A stretch of 64,000 nt of DNA, taken from positions 9,127,314 to 9,191,313 of the forward strand of contig OY735209.1 in the NCBI GenBank assembly GCA_963457665.1, written 5' to 3'. The DNA comes from Thysanoteuthis rhombus. Taxonomy: Eukaryota; Mollusca; Cephalopoda; Oegopsida; Thysanoteuthidae. The translations under genes and the position numbers were made by a program. Within the stretch, counting starts at the first letter, position 1. The number at the start of each line of letters is the position of its first letter. The notes beneath the pieces are model-generated. The model was not told the origin of the DNA. It worked only from the letters and a program-made list of their open reading frames with translations, and searched no databases. This document shows positions 33,080 through 45,354 of this stretch, in pieces.

Positions 33080-35456
33080 TAACTGTCTATGCAGAGCTAT
33101 AAAAGACGTATGCTCCAAATATGGAGGGAAAAATCCACCGTGGAGGTATCAAACCAGTATCTGGCTGATCAAGCCGAACAAACACTGAAAAAAATGGCCC
33201 TTAGAGATAGAACTACGAGAAATCTGTAATGAAATAGAAAAAAAAGAAGAGGCTTACCCAAACAGGAACCTCCCAACACAATCAACATAGTAAACGACAA
33301 AATTGGAATAAACCCGAACAAAAGAAAATCCCCGAAGAGAGGCACACACTAAAGAGGGTCACTGACACTCCAACGGAAGAAGAGAAAGTTCAGGCACTCA
33401 CTTCGAAGAAAAAATTATGCAAGAAGAAAGCACAACACTGCAAACTCTTAGGGATAAGGATAGGAAGTAATAAGAAGAAGCGACCGAACATATCAACTAC
33501 CTCCTCTGACATATCGGAACAAACGGCCTAACAGAGCTCAATAACCTAATCTATGCTGGAGCAAAAATGGTAACAGAGCTCTTTACAACACAAGGAAGAA
33601 TTTCAAGTAATAGGAAGGAAAACCCCAACTAGGTAACAAGATTAGGAAGACAGAGCTAATAACTTCTGAGAGATGAAGGACTATTGAGAAATGGACCATA
33701 TATAAACAGACTACGTGCAAGACTATGAGACAAATACAAGACGAAAAGGTATCCCGTGGCAGTGGAAGAGATACACCAAAAAAAAAAATACCCAAAAAGG
33801 CAAGACTGAAGATATATAGACAAACGACTACCCAAAACACAGAACCGTACATTCCAAAACAACGAGAGAAAGTTCTACTAGGATCTGAACGGAGAAAGAA
33901 AACAGAACATTAACAGAGATAAAGAATTTCTGGAACAGCATACGAGGGCGCCCAGAAAGATACAACGAAGCCCCGGAATAGTTACAGAGCAGGAAAAAAA
34001 GAACTCAAGGACGTAGACAATAGAGAACCAATAGTATTGAATAAAACCACATTAAAAACGCGCTCCCCCAAAATAGCCAACTGTATACCTTATATAGCTA
34101 TCCCTAATAGGATTCATGGATATTGGTTTAAGAAATTCACCACACTACACTATAGGCTCACCCACCAACTCCAAAGTTGCCTAAATGAAGGCGGACGGAC
34201 TGTGCGTGAAGAGAAAAGAAGGCGGCAGACGACTCATCAGCATCAAAGACTGTGTCCAGATGGCCGGCCAGAATAGGTCTAGAAAAGTATGTTCAAGCAA
34301 AGAGTGAAGACATTATAAGGAGCGCCCAATGCAGCGCACCGAATAACAAAAAAGTAGATAACTATGGAGCAGCACAGCATACAAGGTGAGAAAAATGGGA
34401 ACAGAAGAAGCTATACGGAGAATTTAAAAGACAGATACAGGATGTGGCTGACGAGAGATCATGGACTTGGATGCAGATAGGAAACTCGGAGAGAGAGAGA
34501 CAGACAGACAGAATCGCTAATCATAGCAGCCCAAAACAAATGTATCACGACAAACCGTATCAAAACAAAACAGAAATGCCGCCTATATGGGGAAAGGGAT
34601 GAGACCGTAAACCACATAACTAGTGAATGCAGTCAACTAGCCCAGAAGGAGTATAAACACAGACACGATAGAGTAACAACAGTGATACACTGGAAACTGA
34701 GCAAACAAATGGGATTTAACCGTACGAAAAAGTGGCACCAGCATAAACCTGTGTCAGCCCTGGAGAATGGAAATCACAAATTACTCAGGGATTTTAGCAT
34801 CCCAATTGACCACCCCATCCAAGCGAGAAGATCAGACCTAATAATTGTGGACGAGAGGAGGAGAATCTATCAAATAATAGACGTGGTCGTGCCAGCAGAC
34901 CACAGAGTAAGTAGGAAAGAGAGTGAAAAGGTGGAAAAATACCAGGTCCTGGCAAGAGAACCGAAGAAGGTATAGAACATGAAGGTCAGGGTAGTACCAA
35001 TAATAGTGGGTGCACTTAGAATCATACCAAAGACATTGAAAGCAAAATTGGAGGAAATAGGGATTAAAGGGAGGATTGAGACAACACCGACCGCAGCACT
35101 GCTGGGGACTGCACGAATACTGAGGGAAGTGCTAGGAATATGAGATCTACGACCCCAGCTGTTAGCTGTGGCTTAAAAGAGAAAAGGAGGAGAGAAAAAA
35201 AAACAAAATGACACACACAAAACATACCACAAATGGCGGTGGAGGTACAAACCGCAGCACTGCTGTGATAGGTGAGGGAGAGATGAGAAGGGGGTTGAAG
35301 ACCCGAGGAAACCTTCACTGATAACTACCGGGCGACTGGTGTGAAACTGTAAACTACAGCATTGCTGTGGACGATGAGAGTGTGGAGAGGAGGGCTGGGG
35401 ACCTGAGGGGACCTGCTGTCACTCAGTCCACAGCTGCTACCATTAGGCAACTGGTG

Positions 35457-35457
<1 letters not shown>
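33080..35457 (+). mobile_element. R4/Dong-like LINE with restriction-like endonuclease, decayed
   Basis: Non-LTR retrotransposon read in several frames. The N-terminal part has LNNLIYAGAKMVTEL near 33535-33580. An RT finger fragment with IHGYWFKKFTTLHYRL lies at about 34110-34160. The sequence then jumps within about 40 bases to an EGGR-type post-RT block, so the RT palm and thumb are deleted. From about 34530 the C-terminal region is nearly continuous: CRLYGERDETVNHITSEC is a zinc-knuckle whose second Cys is Tyr. It is followed by RHD (34656-34664) and RRSDLIIVDERRRIYQIID, the PD..D endonuclease site with Pro changed to Ser. TAALLGTARILREVL comes last, ending near 35141. A ~315 bp 3' UTR leads to (AAT)n. 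The zinc-knuckle, RHD and PD..D order defines the R2/R4/NeSL group. The flanking TAA arrays favour R4/Dong. Confidence 0.85.
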
Positions 35458-35520
<63 letters not shown>

Positions 35521-35545
35521 TGATGATGATGATGATAATAATAAT
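35458..35545. repeat. (AAT)n(GAT)n tail/target tract
   Basis: About 20 AAT units then GAT and AAT units, directly at the LINE 3' end. Confidence 0.95.
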
Positions 35546-36165
35546 AACAATAATGAAAGGAAAGTTTATTCTAATTTTTGAACGATAGAAGAGAAAAAGT
35601 TTTCTTTCACTTATAGAAATAGAGAGTGCAAGACAGAAAGAAGTATATAGTGTTTACAACTAATGTATACACTTCATATATATATGTATATATATGAAAT
35701 GAAAAAGGGTATGATAACTATAGACACAGATACAAAACACCCCTTGACCCCTCCCTGCATCTACCCTTCTTATTTAAGACCAAACCTGACTCTCACCCAC
35801 ACAAATGCAAACATCTCCCCTCGATACCCCATTAACAACCCATAACACAGAAATCTCACCACTTCATTCCTCAAATCTCAAATCTCTAAACAGAGCACAT
35901 TTTTCTCTGCAATCACTGTAAGTTTCTCAGAAAAAGAATCTAGCAACCATCGAAATGCATCAGAACATGCCCATGTGATAATAAAATAAGAATCGAGATG
36001 TGACATCTTTCTTCTTTTTTTTTTTCGTTTTTGCTTTTTTTTTCTTAAATTTTTCTGCACTTTCCAATTGTCATTTTACAGACATCCCATCAGATCATTT
36101 AACACACATATATGACATTTTATTATGCCAATGAATTACATTTCATTTTGGACCATATTTCTGGT
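35546..36165. other. no recognisable feature
   Basis: AT-rich, with a short TA patch near 35676-35698. Confidence 0.5.
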
Positions 36166-36168
36166 TTC

Positions 36169-36199
36169 ATTTTTCACACATTTGTTATGTGTGAAAAAT
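36169..36199. repeat. perfect 12 bp hairpin, 7-base loop
   Basis: ATTTTTCACACA, loop TTTGTTA, TGTGTGAAAAAT. Too short for a transposon. It may be chance in AT-rich DNA or a terminator-like hairpin. Confidence 0.6.
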
Positions 36200-37150
36200 A
36201 TTCTTTACGGAAGCAAATGTTGACAAATGTTGATAAATTCTGTCAAAAAATTGTATCTACAAGGTCGCATATTTCCGTTCTATTTTGTTTGTTATTATAC
36301 AGATTATTGCCAAAATACTACGCATAGAACACTAAAAATTGGCACAGAATACATCAGAGGGTTCATTTTATGCTGACTATAACGTTTTTTTTTCGTACTT
36401 TCCTTTTTTCTTTGAGGGTAAAACGTATAAAGCTGATATACATTGATTCAAATTTATACTATCATAGCTTTTCTGGTATGGTTGAAATGTACAAGAGACA
36501 GCATTAGATATTGAACATTATATTTAAGTTTATTTGTTCATGCTTTTTGTGTGCTTTCCAGTGCTGTTGGCCACACTGTTTTGTCTAAAAGATTTCAAAT
36601 TTCATATCATTAACCATCTTGGCCCTGTTCTTTATATTTTCATGATTTTGGGGCAAAAAAAAGCATTCCTGAACATTTTTTAGCTTCATTTTGACGAATT
36701 TATTATCTCGTGATTCTGGATGTTTCTAGATGTCTCTTCTTTTACTTTATTTTAGATGTTTTCCAGTGCAAAACACCATCATTTATTCTTATCATATTTA
36801 TTCTTCGATGGAAATTTTTTTACGCTACAGCTGTTTAAATATGACTGGGTCGAGTTTTATTTTGCTTCCTCAATCCTGAAGAGCATCTGAAATTGTAAAA
36901 TCAGTCTTCGAGCTTGTTTTGTCAGGTCGCAAAAAAATCATATCAAAATACTGAACAAACAGGGTTAAACTTTCCCAAAATTCATTGTTTATGTGTGAGC
37001 AGACACTCTCTCATGGGGTTACTCAGCCGGGAGTGAGACGCCATTGACTGAGCTTGAATGCTATGTGACAATGACGGACCCATCCCATTTTTCACGTTTC
37101 GTACATTTTTCTTTGCACGGGTGGGGGAAGGAATATCGCACCTCACAAAT
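36200..37150. other. no recognisable feature
   Basis: T-rich, unassigned. Confidence 0.5.
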
Positions 37151-37154
37151 CTGT

Positions 37155-37440
37155 CAGCCCCTCCGTGATACAGTCTAGATTTGCCTTCCTGCGACTTACA
37201 GCTTTTCGCTGTTGAAAGAGAGGAGACTTCAGACCGTGGACGAAATTATGGAGAATGCAACGAAGCAGCTGATAGTTGCCTTGAAAGGAGACTTCACAAA
37301 ATCCTAAGAAACGCAGCGATATGTGTGTGAGGCCCCAAGTGAAATACATTGAAGGGGACTAAGGCACGTTTGTTTTAGGAATGCTTTTTTTTCTCGTTGA
37401 TATTAAATGGTCGTAAATTTTCTGGATAGACCTTGTATAC
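37155..37440 (+). mobile_element. mariner-family transposase, C-terminal fragment
   Basis: Translated pieces are YSLDLPSCDLQLF (mariner 'YSPDLAPCDFFLF', third catalytic Asp retained in SCD), TVDEIMENATKQLIVALKGD (mariner 'TVEEI..NATKQL') and an IEGD-like end before the stop. After the coding part, CGTAAATTTTCTGGATAGAC then CTTGTAT looks like the mariner 3' inverted terminal repeat. The N-terminal two thirds are absent, and the reading changes frame at least twice. It is not the partner of the N-terminal fragment at 59540, because their positions and wear are unrelated. Confidence 0.75.
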
Positions 37441-38260
37441 AACTCTTGGAGTCCTAAACTATTCTTACATCGGTTGCATGGTACGGCTCCATTACACAAA
37501 TCTTTTTTTTTTTAATTTTTAATAATTACAAACTCCCCAATGGTGGTTCCTACCCAGTGCACCCCCCCCATTCGCAGTTTCCCTCCTAGTGATACGGGGA
37601 CACATCATCAGAATTCCGTTCTCGTTCAACTCACATTAAATTATTGGATTTTCATTTACTTGATTCCTTGCACGTGCAAGATTCTTGAGAACAATGAACC
37701 AAATATAATTCAACAATTTTAATTTAAACAGGCTATATTTGCTACCTGAGTAAAATTATAACTTAGAAGGCTTCCTATTGACCCAAGTAGTCGTCGTCGT
37801 CGTTGTGGCTACCTCTCGAAGTCGAGGATGATGGTTCACCTGAAGGGTTTCCTGCATTTTTTGCACTGATGAAACCCCTGAGACTGAGCGACAAATTTTC
37901 ATTGAAATTTAAAAGATATATAATACATATAAATGGTTATAAATGGAAAACTCTTCCGTGTACGGCGTACAGGCGCGTTTCGTGTACAGACTAAATGCGT
38001 ATTAACTTCTATGATACAGTATAATTTATAAATACGAAATGGATGAAAAGAAATTACTAAGGTTATTTATGTTTATAAAGTTAGTCTCAATTTTGTATCA
38101 AGCATTACTTTCTCAATGTAAACCAACAACTGAAGTCTGGCACATCTTCATTTTTTGCATCAATACCATTCGATACTTCATTCGAAACCATGAACAATTC
38201 ATTTCTCCAATTCGGCTATTATTCATTTAATTATTTAATTGTACGATGCAGAACCCAAAT
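37441..38260. other. no recognisable feature
   Basis: AT-rich. GTCGTCGTCGTCGTTG near 37790 is a short trinucleotide run. Confidence 0.5.
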
Positions 38261-38297
38261 GTTCCATCGAATTCAGTTGGAGAAACCTTGGTCTAGT
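38261..38297. mobile_element. hAT-like terminus fragment
   Basis: TTGGAGAAACCTTGGTCTAG is a worn copy of the TTTGAGAAACCCTGGTCTAG end seen at 8908. The other end was not found. Confidence 0.3.
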
Positions 38298-38584
38298 TAT
38301 ACAGAACGATAACGCCTGTGAGTGTACCTGTTTAACGCTGTTTCTATCCTTCAATACAGATAAAATTGTAAACAAATTGCATTTCTTATCCATATCACGT
38401 CTTTGACCCAGGCCACATCTTGTACGCAAAGGTAACTCAAAGTCTCTGATACATCCCTCCACCCTGAAAAACTCTTCCCGTTATCTCGCCGGCCACACGA
38501 GCTTTTTATAGATTGAATTCTAGCCTCAACAAGTCTGGCTAATCGCTCAGTAGACACTGCTGCATGATCAACGTCTTTTGAAAG
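38298..38584. other. no recognisable feature
   Basis: Unassigned. Confidence 0.5.
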
Positions 38585-39035
38585 CATACCGTGTTGAAAA
38601 AAAAAATGGAAAAAGGGTGATCAATGAAAAAGTTAGTCCTTCTGGATTTTGTTCGAGAGTGATCCCCAAAAGATTCTGAATAAAAAAATAAATTTAAAAA
38701 AAAAACAAAACGAGCGTAAATGCTGCTGGACATGAACTAAGTGATCAGTTTAGCAAAATCTACTTAGCAGATTAAACCCTCACTAAAAACCTAGTAGAGA
38801 GAGTATTTTCAGAAACAAAAATAAAACATGTTTTGTAGACATAATAAGGAGTACATGTTTGAATTTTCAGCCCTATAGCTTCATTGGTGCAGCCTATACA
38901 CATGATACATACGTACATATCAGCTACCCAGCCTGCCAGTCAACCAGCCGGACCAACTTCGAAACTGAAGAAACCTATTTTGACAGTTTTGGTTGATGGT
39001 TCCTTACGACGCATTAGATACACCGAGTCCGAACC
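38585..39035 (-). mobile_element. interspersed repeat family X, copy 4
   Basis: Reverse-complement copy. It has AAAAAGGGTGATCAATGAAA, TGATCAGTTTAGC, CCTCACTAAAAACCTAGTAG, TTCATTGGTGCAGCC, CAGCCGGACCAACTTCGAAA and CTGAAGAAACC. It extends the family to about 450 bp. Confidence 0.75.
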
Positions 39036-39585
39036 CACACGTCACTGTCTTACTTTACAACCTTCAAGGGATGGTAAAACCAAGAAACGGACTTCGTGAG
39101 ATCACGTCCTATTGAGTATCACGTCGTAGATCTGATTAGGAAAATTCCTTCACGAAAATATCTTTGATAATTTATTGACGGGCATAAAAGTCTGAACGAA
39201 AATGTTATCGGTTTACTAATATAGCTGCAAGTGCAGTTTCCCCTTAGTGATCACTTCAGTGTTCAAGATACGATTTTCTGCTTGGCTCAATTGTAATGGA
39301 GAGGAGTTCACATGTCTGGGGCTTGATCCCCAGAGGTGAGTTGCCTAGGACGAATAAATTAATATACGTCAAATATGAAGATTTATTCCGAGCGATAGCT
39401 TGGCTTTGTGACAGATGGGCTCGAGAAAAAAAAATTATTTTTTCTATGAAGCCACGACTACGATTGAAAAACAATACACTTTGTTTTTTTAGCTTGAGAT
39501 CATCAGCAGCTTTCGCGGTCGACGATTTAAATCGTTTAATAAATGATAAATGAATATGGATTCAAATTGAAACAAGTTTGGCTTC
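39036..39585. other. no recognisable feature
   Basis: Unassigned. An 85-codon frame at 39296-39553 has no signature. Confidence 0.45.
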
Positions 39586-39587
39586 GC

Positions 39588-39745
39588 TAAGGTCAAACTG
39601 CCTTGCTTCATTGAAATCCAAAATGTAAACAACACAGAATTCATTTCTCCGTATGATATTATTGAAAAACTACGTGTCCTATTTCGTCACATTTAGAAGT
39701 GGAAATGAATTCGTCATCAGTTTTTGCGTACGTGACTGTTATATG
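39588..39745 (+). repeat. dispersed repeat family Y, partial copy
   Basis: Shares CTTGCTTCATT, AGAATTCATTTCTCC, ATATTATT and TTTTTGCGTACGTGACTGTT with 44085-44260. The TGACGTCA-bearing part is missing. Confidence 0.6.
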
Positions 39746-39804
39746 TGCATCAAGTCGCTGGTTTTAGGTGTTGGGCTTTATGATATGTCTTTGATTATAG
39801 TAAA

Positions 39805-39850
39805 TATATATATATGTGTGCGCGCGCGCGTGTGTGTGTGTGTGTAAGTA
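39805..39850. repeat. (TA)(GC)(GT)n microsatellite
   Basis: TATATA, then a CGCGCG run and a GT run. Confidence 0.9.
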
Positions 39851-40016
39851 TGTGTGCTTGAGCTTGTGCACAATGAGTATGTTCTTATTTTTACCGAACA
39901 TTGTGAACATGTAAATAACCAAACCATTAAACAGACCATCACTGTCTTTTGTGATAGAATTTAGTTTCAGTTCTTCCCTTCCACAGGAATCATTGATAGT
40001 GCTTGAATATCTCAAG
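39851..40016. other. no recognisable feature
   Basis: Unassigned. Confidence 0.5.
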
Positions 40017-40080
40017 CCAGTAGTTTTGAAACTGCGTTTTGCAGATCCCTGGTGATCAGTCAGATGATGGTTGGGGGTCG
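40017..40080. mobile_element. hAT-like left terminus fragment
   Basis: CAGTAGTTTTGAAACTGCG then TTTTGCAGATCCCTGG resembles a hAT-type start (CAGTGGTTTTCAAACT). No matching right end was located. Confidence 0.35.
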
Positions 40081-40498
40081 TTAGTTTGAAATTTAGATTA
40101 ATTCTATGAATTCAGAGTTGGGTCAATCGAACTCGACAATACAACCAGGGTAAAATTCGACTGAAGGCTCGTTGCTAATTACTCCCACTACGACACAAGC
40201 TTCGCGATGGATCAACTATCCAGTGAGCTTTATTGCTGGTGGAGACAAGCATTACACAGCCACCCCAAAAATAAATATTGTAGACAGACCTGTACCATGT
40301 ATCATGCTTTGAATAAACGTAACCCATTTTGAATAAAAGTTATCTTAAAGGTAGAATGTTTTGCAGTTACCCTTTCTGAGCAGTGCCCTAACACGTAGTT
40401 TCCAACCCCTCCTTCGGAGCATTCCCAAACTTCTGGGTCTCATTCCGTGAACCTTATTATGCGTACCAATGGAGGTAGGGGGAGACAATATGAACATT
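40081..40498. other. no recognisable feature
   Basis: Unassigned. Confidence 0.5.
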
Positions 40499-40499
40499 T

Positions 40500-40815
40500 A
40501 CTGATTGGGTTTAGATGAAAAAAAAAATTTGTTTTATTTTTGATTAATCAAAAATGTTTGTTTTTTTTAAGAGAGGGGGGGTAATTCACAATGTAAGTTT
40601 TTGCTAAATTGATGGTTTATGTCAGGTAGTGTTCAAGCTTGTTTAATTGTTTTGAAAATTGGGATTATTTTTTGTGATCACCACTCAATAAAAAGCGAGA
40701 AAAGTAACTCATTCATTGATTGTCCCTTTATCATTTATTTTTTAAATTTAGCACCCCAAACATGATATGCTGCGAAAAGACGTTGTGACGGTTTTGTTTG
40801 AGTGACTAACCACAC
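40500..40815 (+). mobile_element. interspersed repeat family X, copy 5
   Basis: AATGTAAGTTTTTGCTAAAT, GTGATCACCACTCAATAAAA, CTCATTCATTGATTGTCCCT and GACGTTGTGACGGTTTTGTT in the family order. Confidence 0.75.
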
Positions 40816-41075
40816 CTGTTCCTGGGTGTATTTTCCTGTTCTCACGCGTCTCTTCACACTTTTACCTATGCACATACATTCATGTCGATCAAAGTAGCCC
40901 TTCCCCATACAAAAGAATTCTGTTGGCGTCATTTCGGCTCCGTTAAGTTAATACGTTTTTTTTCATTGACCGCCGCTTTGACGTCATGTGATTATCTTTT
41001 CATTCTGGATGGTTGCAGCGCTGACTGCGTTAAAGAAGACAATTAGAGTGTTCACGAATCTTCAATTTGTTCCGC
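40816..41075. other. no recognisable feature
   Basis: Unassigned. Confidence 0.5.
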
Positions 41076-41098
41076 TGTGTGTGTGTGTGTGTGTATGT

Positions 41099-41147
<49 letters not shown>
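41076..41147. repeat. (GT)n microsatellite
   Basis: About 34 GT units with two interruptions. Confidence 0.97.
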
Positions 41148-41950
<803 letters not shown>

Positions 41951-42012
41951 GGTACAGATCAGGCTAGCAGTACAACATTATATAATGATATATCAATAAT
42001 ATAAAGCAACTT

Positions 42013-42175
42013 CTGATATGTAATGGATTTATTTCATTGAGTGCTCGATACATACAACTTTTTACTATGGAAGTTAAGTTGTTATAGAGTAGAGCTGGAA
42101 ATTAGTAGTAGAAAGTGGATTCGCTACACAAACCTGAAACATGAGCTAGTTTGTGTGTGTAGCGAATCCACATTT

Positions 42176-42232
<57 letters not shown>

Positions 42233-42375
42233 GGAGCAAAGATTTTTTTTACACAAACACGTTTGTTTGGCGAATCCTTTCATCGTTATATTTTAAACTC
42301 TACTCTGAATCAACTTGATGTTTAATGTTGAATGTTTCGATCACTATATGAAATAAACCCATCACACATCGGATA
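42013..42375. mobile_element. fold-back element with nested inverted repeats
   Basis: The outer arms at about 42013-42100 and 42290-42375 are mirrored (GGATTTATTTCAT, AGTGCTCGATACAT, AGAGTAGAG against their complements). Inside, GTGGATTCGCTACACA (42115) is mirrored by TGTAGCGAATCCAC (ending 42171). A third worn piece, GGCGAATCC, lies near 42268. A 50-base TA run fills 42181-42230. Non-coding. Confidence 0.75.
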
Positions 42376-42422
42376 TTGTATTATATTATATTTTATTCTT
42401 GATTTGTATTGTATGTATAAAT

Positions 42423-42423
42423 G

Positions 42424-42460
<37 letters not shown>

Positions 42461-42465
42461 GTATA
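42423..42465. repeat. (CA)n(TA)n microsatellite
   Basis: Eleven CA units followed by TA. Confidence 0.95.
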
Positions 42466-42641
42466 ACTTTATATGAAAGATATTTCCATTTACTGAACGC
42501 CCCCAAAATGGACACTATAACTTTTGAACTCTTCACAGCACTTTGAAATTGTGTATTCCTACCATACCATATCATTTCTCTAATGTGCTTTAATAATGTG
42601 TTGTAAAAAGCAAGTTTCTTGAGTCTTTCATCTCATCCATC

Positions 42642-42748
42642 CATTTCGTCACAGAACCTTTGGAGTTCATGTATAATTACTGTTTTTTTCAGGCTACTGC
42701 TTATAAACGGTTATTTCACATGAGCTCGAAATGTTCTGTGACGAAATG
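42642..42748. repeat. inverted repeat, 30 bp arms
   Basis: The arms 42642-42671 and 42719-42748 share CATTTCGTCACAGAAC and GAGTTCATG/GAGCTCATG with three mismatches. The spacer is 47 bases. Confidence 0.75.
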
Positions 42749-43074
42749 TTGAATGGGACAAAAGGACCTTTAAAGTGCTCTAAAACCTCTGATAATAACT
42801 AATTACATTTCCATCTATATCGAACCGACAACAAATGTAATCATCTCAATAAATCTTCCACTTTTAGCATTATTGAATCACTGTAGTCACGTAAAGAGCC
42901 CGCTCGATCTCTTTGACGTGCGTGTGTGTGTGTTTTCCCCAGGCCCTCTTAGTCGCATCTTTGGTGTTACAAACTTGAAAATTTGCACGAATACACCATT
43001 ATGCACCATCTAAGAACTGGCCTTTTGGGGCTGGGATTCTCAAAAATGTGCTTTTTGGGGGTCTCAAGGCGGAT
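42749..43074. other. no recognisable feature
   Basis: Short GT run near 42918. Otherwise unassigned. Confidence 0.5.
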
Positions 43075-43408
43075 AAGATCAAATCATGTTTAACATCACA
43101 TGGAGAGATCACAAGACAGCACAGTACATTAGAGAGAAACAACCAAGGAAAAACGGTAGTCAGATATATCATAGAAACCATTAGAAAACTCAAATGGCAA
43201 TGGGCTGGCCATATTGCAAGAATGTCAGACAATCGCTGGACATCAAGACTCATAACGTGGATCCTCAGATCTAAAACTGCAGCCAGTAAAATATGAGATG
43301 GTGTGACAAACTGAACAAGTTCATAAAGTAACGCCCATAATAGAGAGGTCTGGCAAATCATGTCTATGTCCAATGACGGTGGCTAAAAGGCTGATGATGA
43401 TGCTCATT
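43075..43408 (+). mobile_element. RTE-like LINE 3' fragment, copy 5 (sense)
   Basis: The frame at 43048-43296 carries KLKWQWAGHIARMSDNRW, the conserved block after the reverse transcriptase in RTE-type LINEs. Just upstream, in another frame, is TWRDHKTAQYIRE, so one frameshift separates them. The copy ends GACGGTGGCTAAAAGG then CTGATGATGATG, the TGA tail seen reversed in the minus-strand copies. Confidence 0.85.
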
Positions 43409-43435
43409 TTGAACCAACAACGCTGAAACTGAATA

Positions 43436-43480
43436 TTCAGATGATTGGTCCTGGTACACGAGCGGGCTTCAATGATTCAT
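43436..43480. repeat. stray unit of the 61.4 kb tandem repeat
   Basis: GGTCCTGGTACACGAGCGGG then CTTCAATGATTCATT matches the start of the ~190 bp units at 61438-61810. Confidence 0.5.
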
Positions 43481-44075
43481 TATTACGTGGTACCGATATG
43501 TTACTCTGAATGATGTCAAAGAAAAAATCCTAGACAAGCCAATGAAAGCGCATTTCTACTGGAGAAGACGTGTACAATGATTATTTACAAAGCCTCGTTT
43601 AACCCAGTGGAAGGCAGCTAGGAAGATCGTATTGCTCCAAATAGGGGTACCCACCCATATTAAGAATCAGTATTTGAAATTTCAACTTTTCAGCTGGCCT
43701 CGAACCGCGACTGCTGGCGTAGGTGAGAACCATGCAATTATTTTAGCCATTGGGCATTTACTAAGCCCAGCAAGACCAGATGAGAGGAAAAACGTGAATG
43801 GGATGATTGGACTGGGACTTTTATCCGATTGGGGAGGGCCAGTCTTTGATGAGAATCATAATGCGAAATCAGGACTTTTTGCCTGTACTTGAACACTGAC
43901 CACTGGCGTTCATTAGGAATACGAAACTATATGAGCCTCAAAGCAGGACTTTAGCTGTTTATATTACAGCATCAGTACATGTGACACAGTGGCATAGATT
44001 ATATTCTTTCCAATGATAAATGTATATGTTTTCTTTAGGGCGAATGTACTATTTTTTTTAATCAGCTTGGCTTGC
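43481..44075. other. no recognised gene; one 86-codon open frame
   Basis: The frame at 43632-43892 contains AIGHLLSPARPDERKNVNGM and lacks a family signature. TGACCACTGGCGTTCATTAG near 43900 has a weak relative near 63440. Confidence 0.3.
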
Positions 44076-44079
44076 AGGC

Positions 44080-44478
44080 TCAAACTCCTTTGCTTCATTC
44101 AAATCTTAAAGATAAACAAAACAGAATTCATTTCTCCATATAATATTATTCCAAAACTAAGTGTCATATTTCAACCAATTTATTAGTAGTTCCTGTAATA
44201 AAAGAAGTTAACCTGAGTTGAAATAGAGGATTCATCATCATTCTTTGCGTACGTAACTCTTATTTGAGCCGTCATGACGTCAGTATTTTTTGGTGAGGTC
44301 AATGTCATTGTTGTGACAAACGAAAATAAAGTCAAAACTCAAACAGTAGGAGTTTGAAAATGATATTTTTCGTAATAGAAATTCAATGTTTACAAAAAAA
44401 TACCGAGAACTCGCAAGCGCGAGATGACACGATAACGCAAGATGACTCGATATGACGTTATGGCATCACTCTTTCTTC

Positions 44479-44480
<2 letters not shown>
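44080..44480 (+). repeat. dispersed repeat family Y, plus copy
   Basis: Longest copy, with AGAATTCATTTCTCCATAT, TTTGCGTACGTAACTCTTAT, GAGCCGTCATGACGTCAGT, TGTGACAAACG and CGATATGACGTTATGGCATC, ending at a CT microsatellite as the 10.3 kb copy does. Confidence 0.65.
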
Positions 44481-44484
<4 letters not shown>

Positions 44485-44547
<63 letters not shown>

Positions 44548-44548
44548 A
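44485..44548. repeat. (CT)n microsatellite
   Basis: About 30 CT units directly after family Y. Confidence 0.97.
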
Positions 44549-45354
44549 ATATTTCCAACGTCTGACAAATTCACGATAAGAAAGTCAACTTTAGGAGTTT
44601 GATGATATTCCGATATTGTTAATCAACACTCTCTTCAAACGAAACATTACAAACGGCTTTTTTCTGAATGTGTTGTCATCTTCGTGACGTGATGTTCTTG
44701 CCATCTTCCACTTAAGCAGGGGCCACGAATTAAAATTTTCCGTCATCTCAATTCACGAGTGTGAGATTCTTAGCTTTTCAAGCTGTATTTCGAGTGCCTC
44801 TCTCACTTTTCACTTTTTGTACCTTTACGTTTATTGGCCACCTCAGCTTAAGTTCAAATTGTGAAAATAAATACATTTCAAAAGTTCTACTAAACCCATA
44901 ATTTTATAGATTAGAATATGACCATTAAGAGTAAAAGCTTTTGAGTCGGTAATACTGATTCCAGTTTTGTAGATCCCCATTTAAGAAAGTTGACGATATT
45001 ACAACGAATTTGATGGGGTGCTGTGATTCCGACCCATCAGTTCCATATTATCGGCCACGTAAATTTTGGGGAGTTTGTGGACTTGGAACATTTAATAGAA
45101 TTTGGTTGTGTGCTTAGTGTTTCTGGATGTAACCATTCAAATTGGCTGTGACAGATCTATGTTCTGTTGACCCTGAGCTTGACTAATTTCCTTCATACTT
45201 TTTCGTTGGTGTTCGATATTTGTGTATCAGTACATCTTCAGAAATTTGCAACATTTCATTCAGTTTGAAAACGGCGTTGACTAATGAAATCTAAATATTT
45301 CAAATAAAGATTTTTAAAAAAGATAGTACGTTCGCCACAAAGAAGCAAATATTA
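44549..45354. other. no recognisable feature
   Basis: Unassigned. Confidence 0.5.

Noticed and set aside
42999-43373. 124-codon minus-strand frame
   Set aside because: It is the antisense of the RTE-like LINE tail, whose sense frame carries the recognisable protein.
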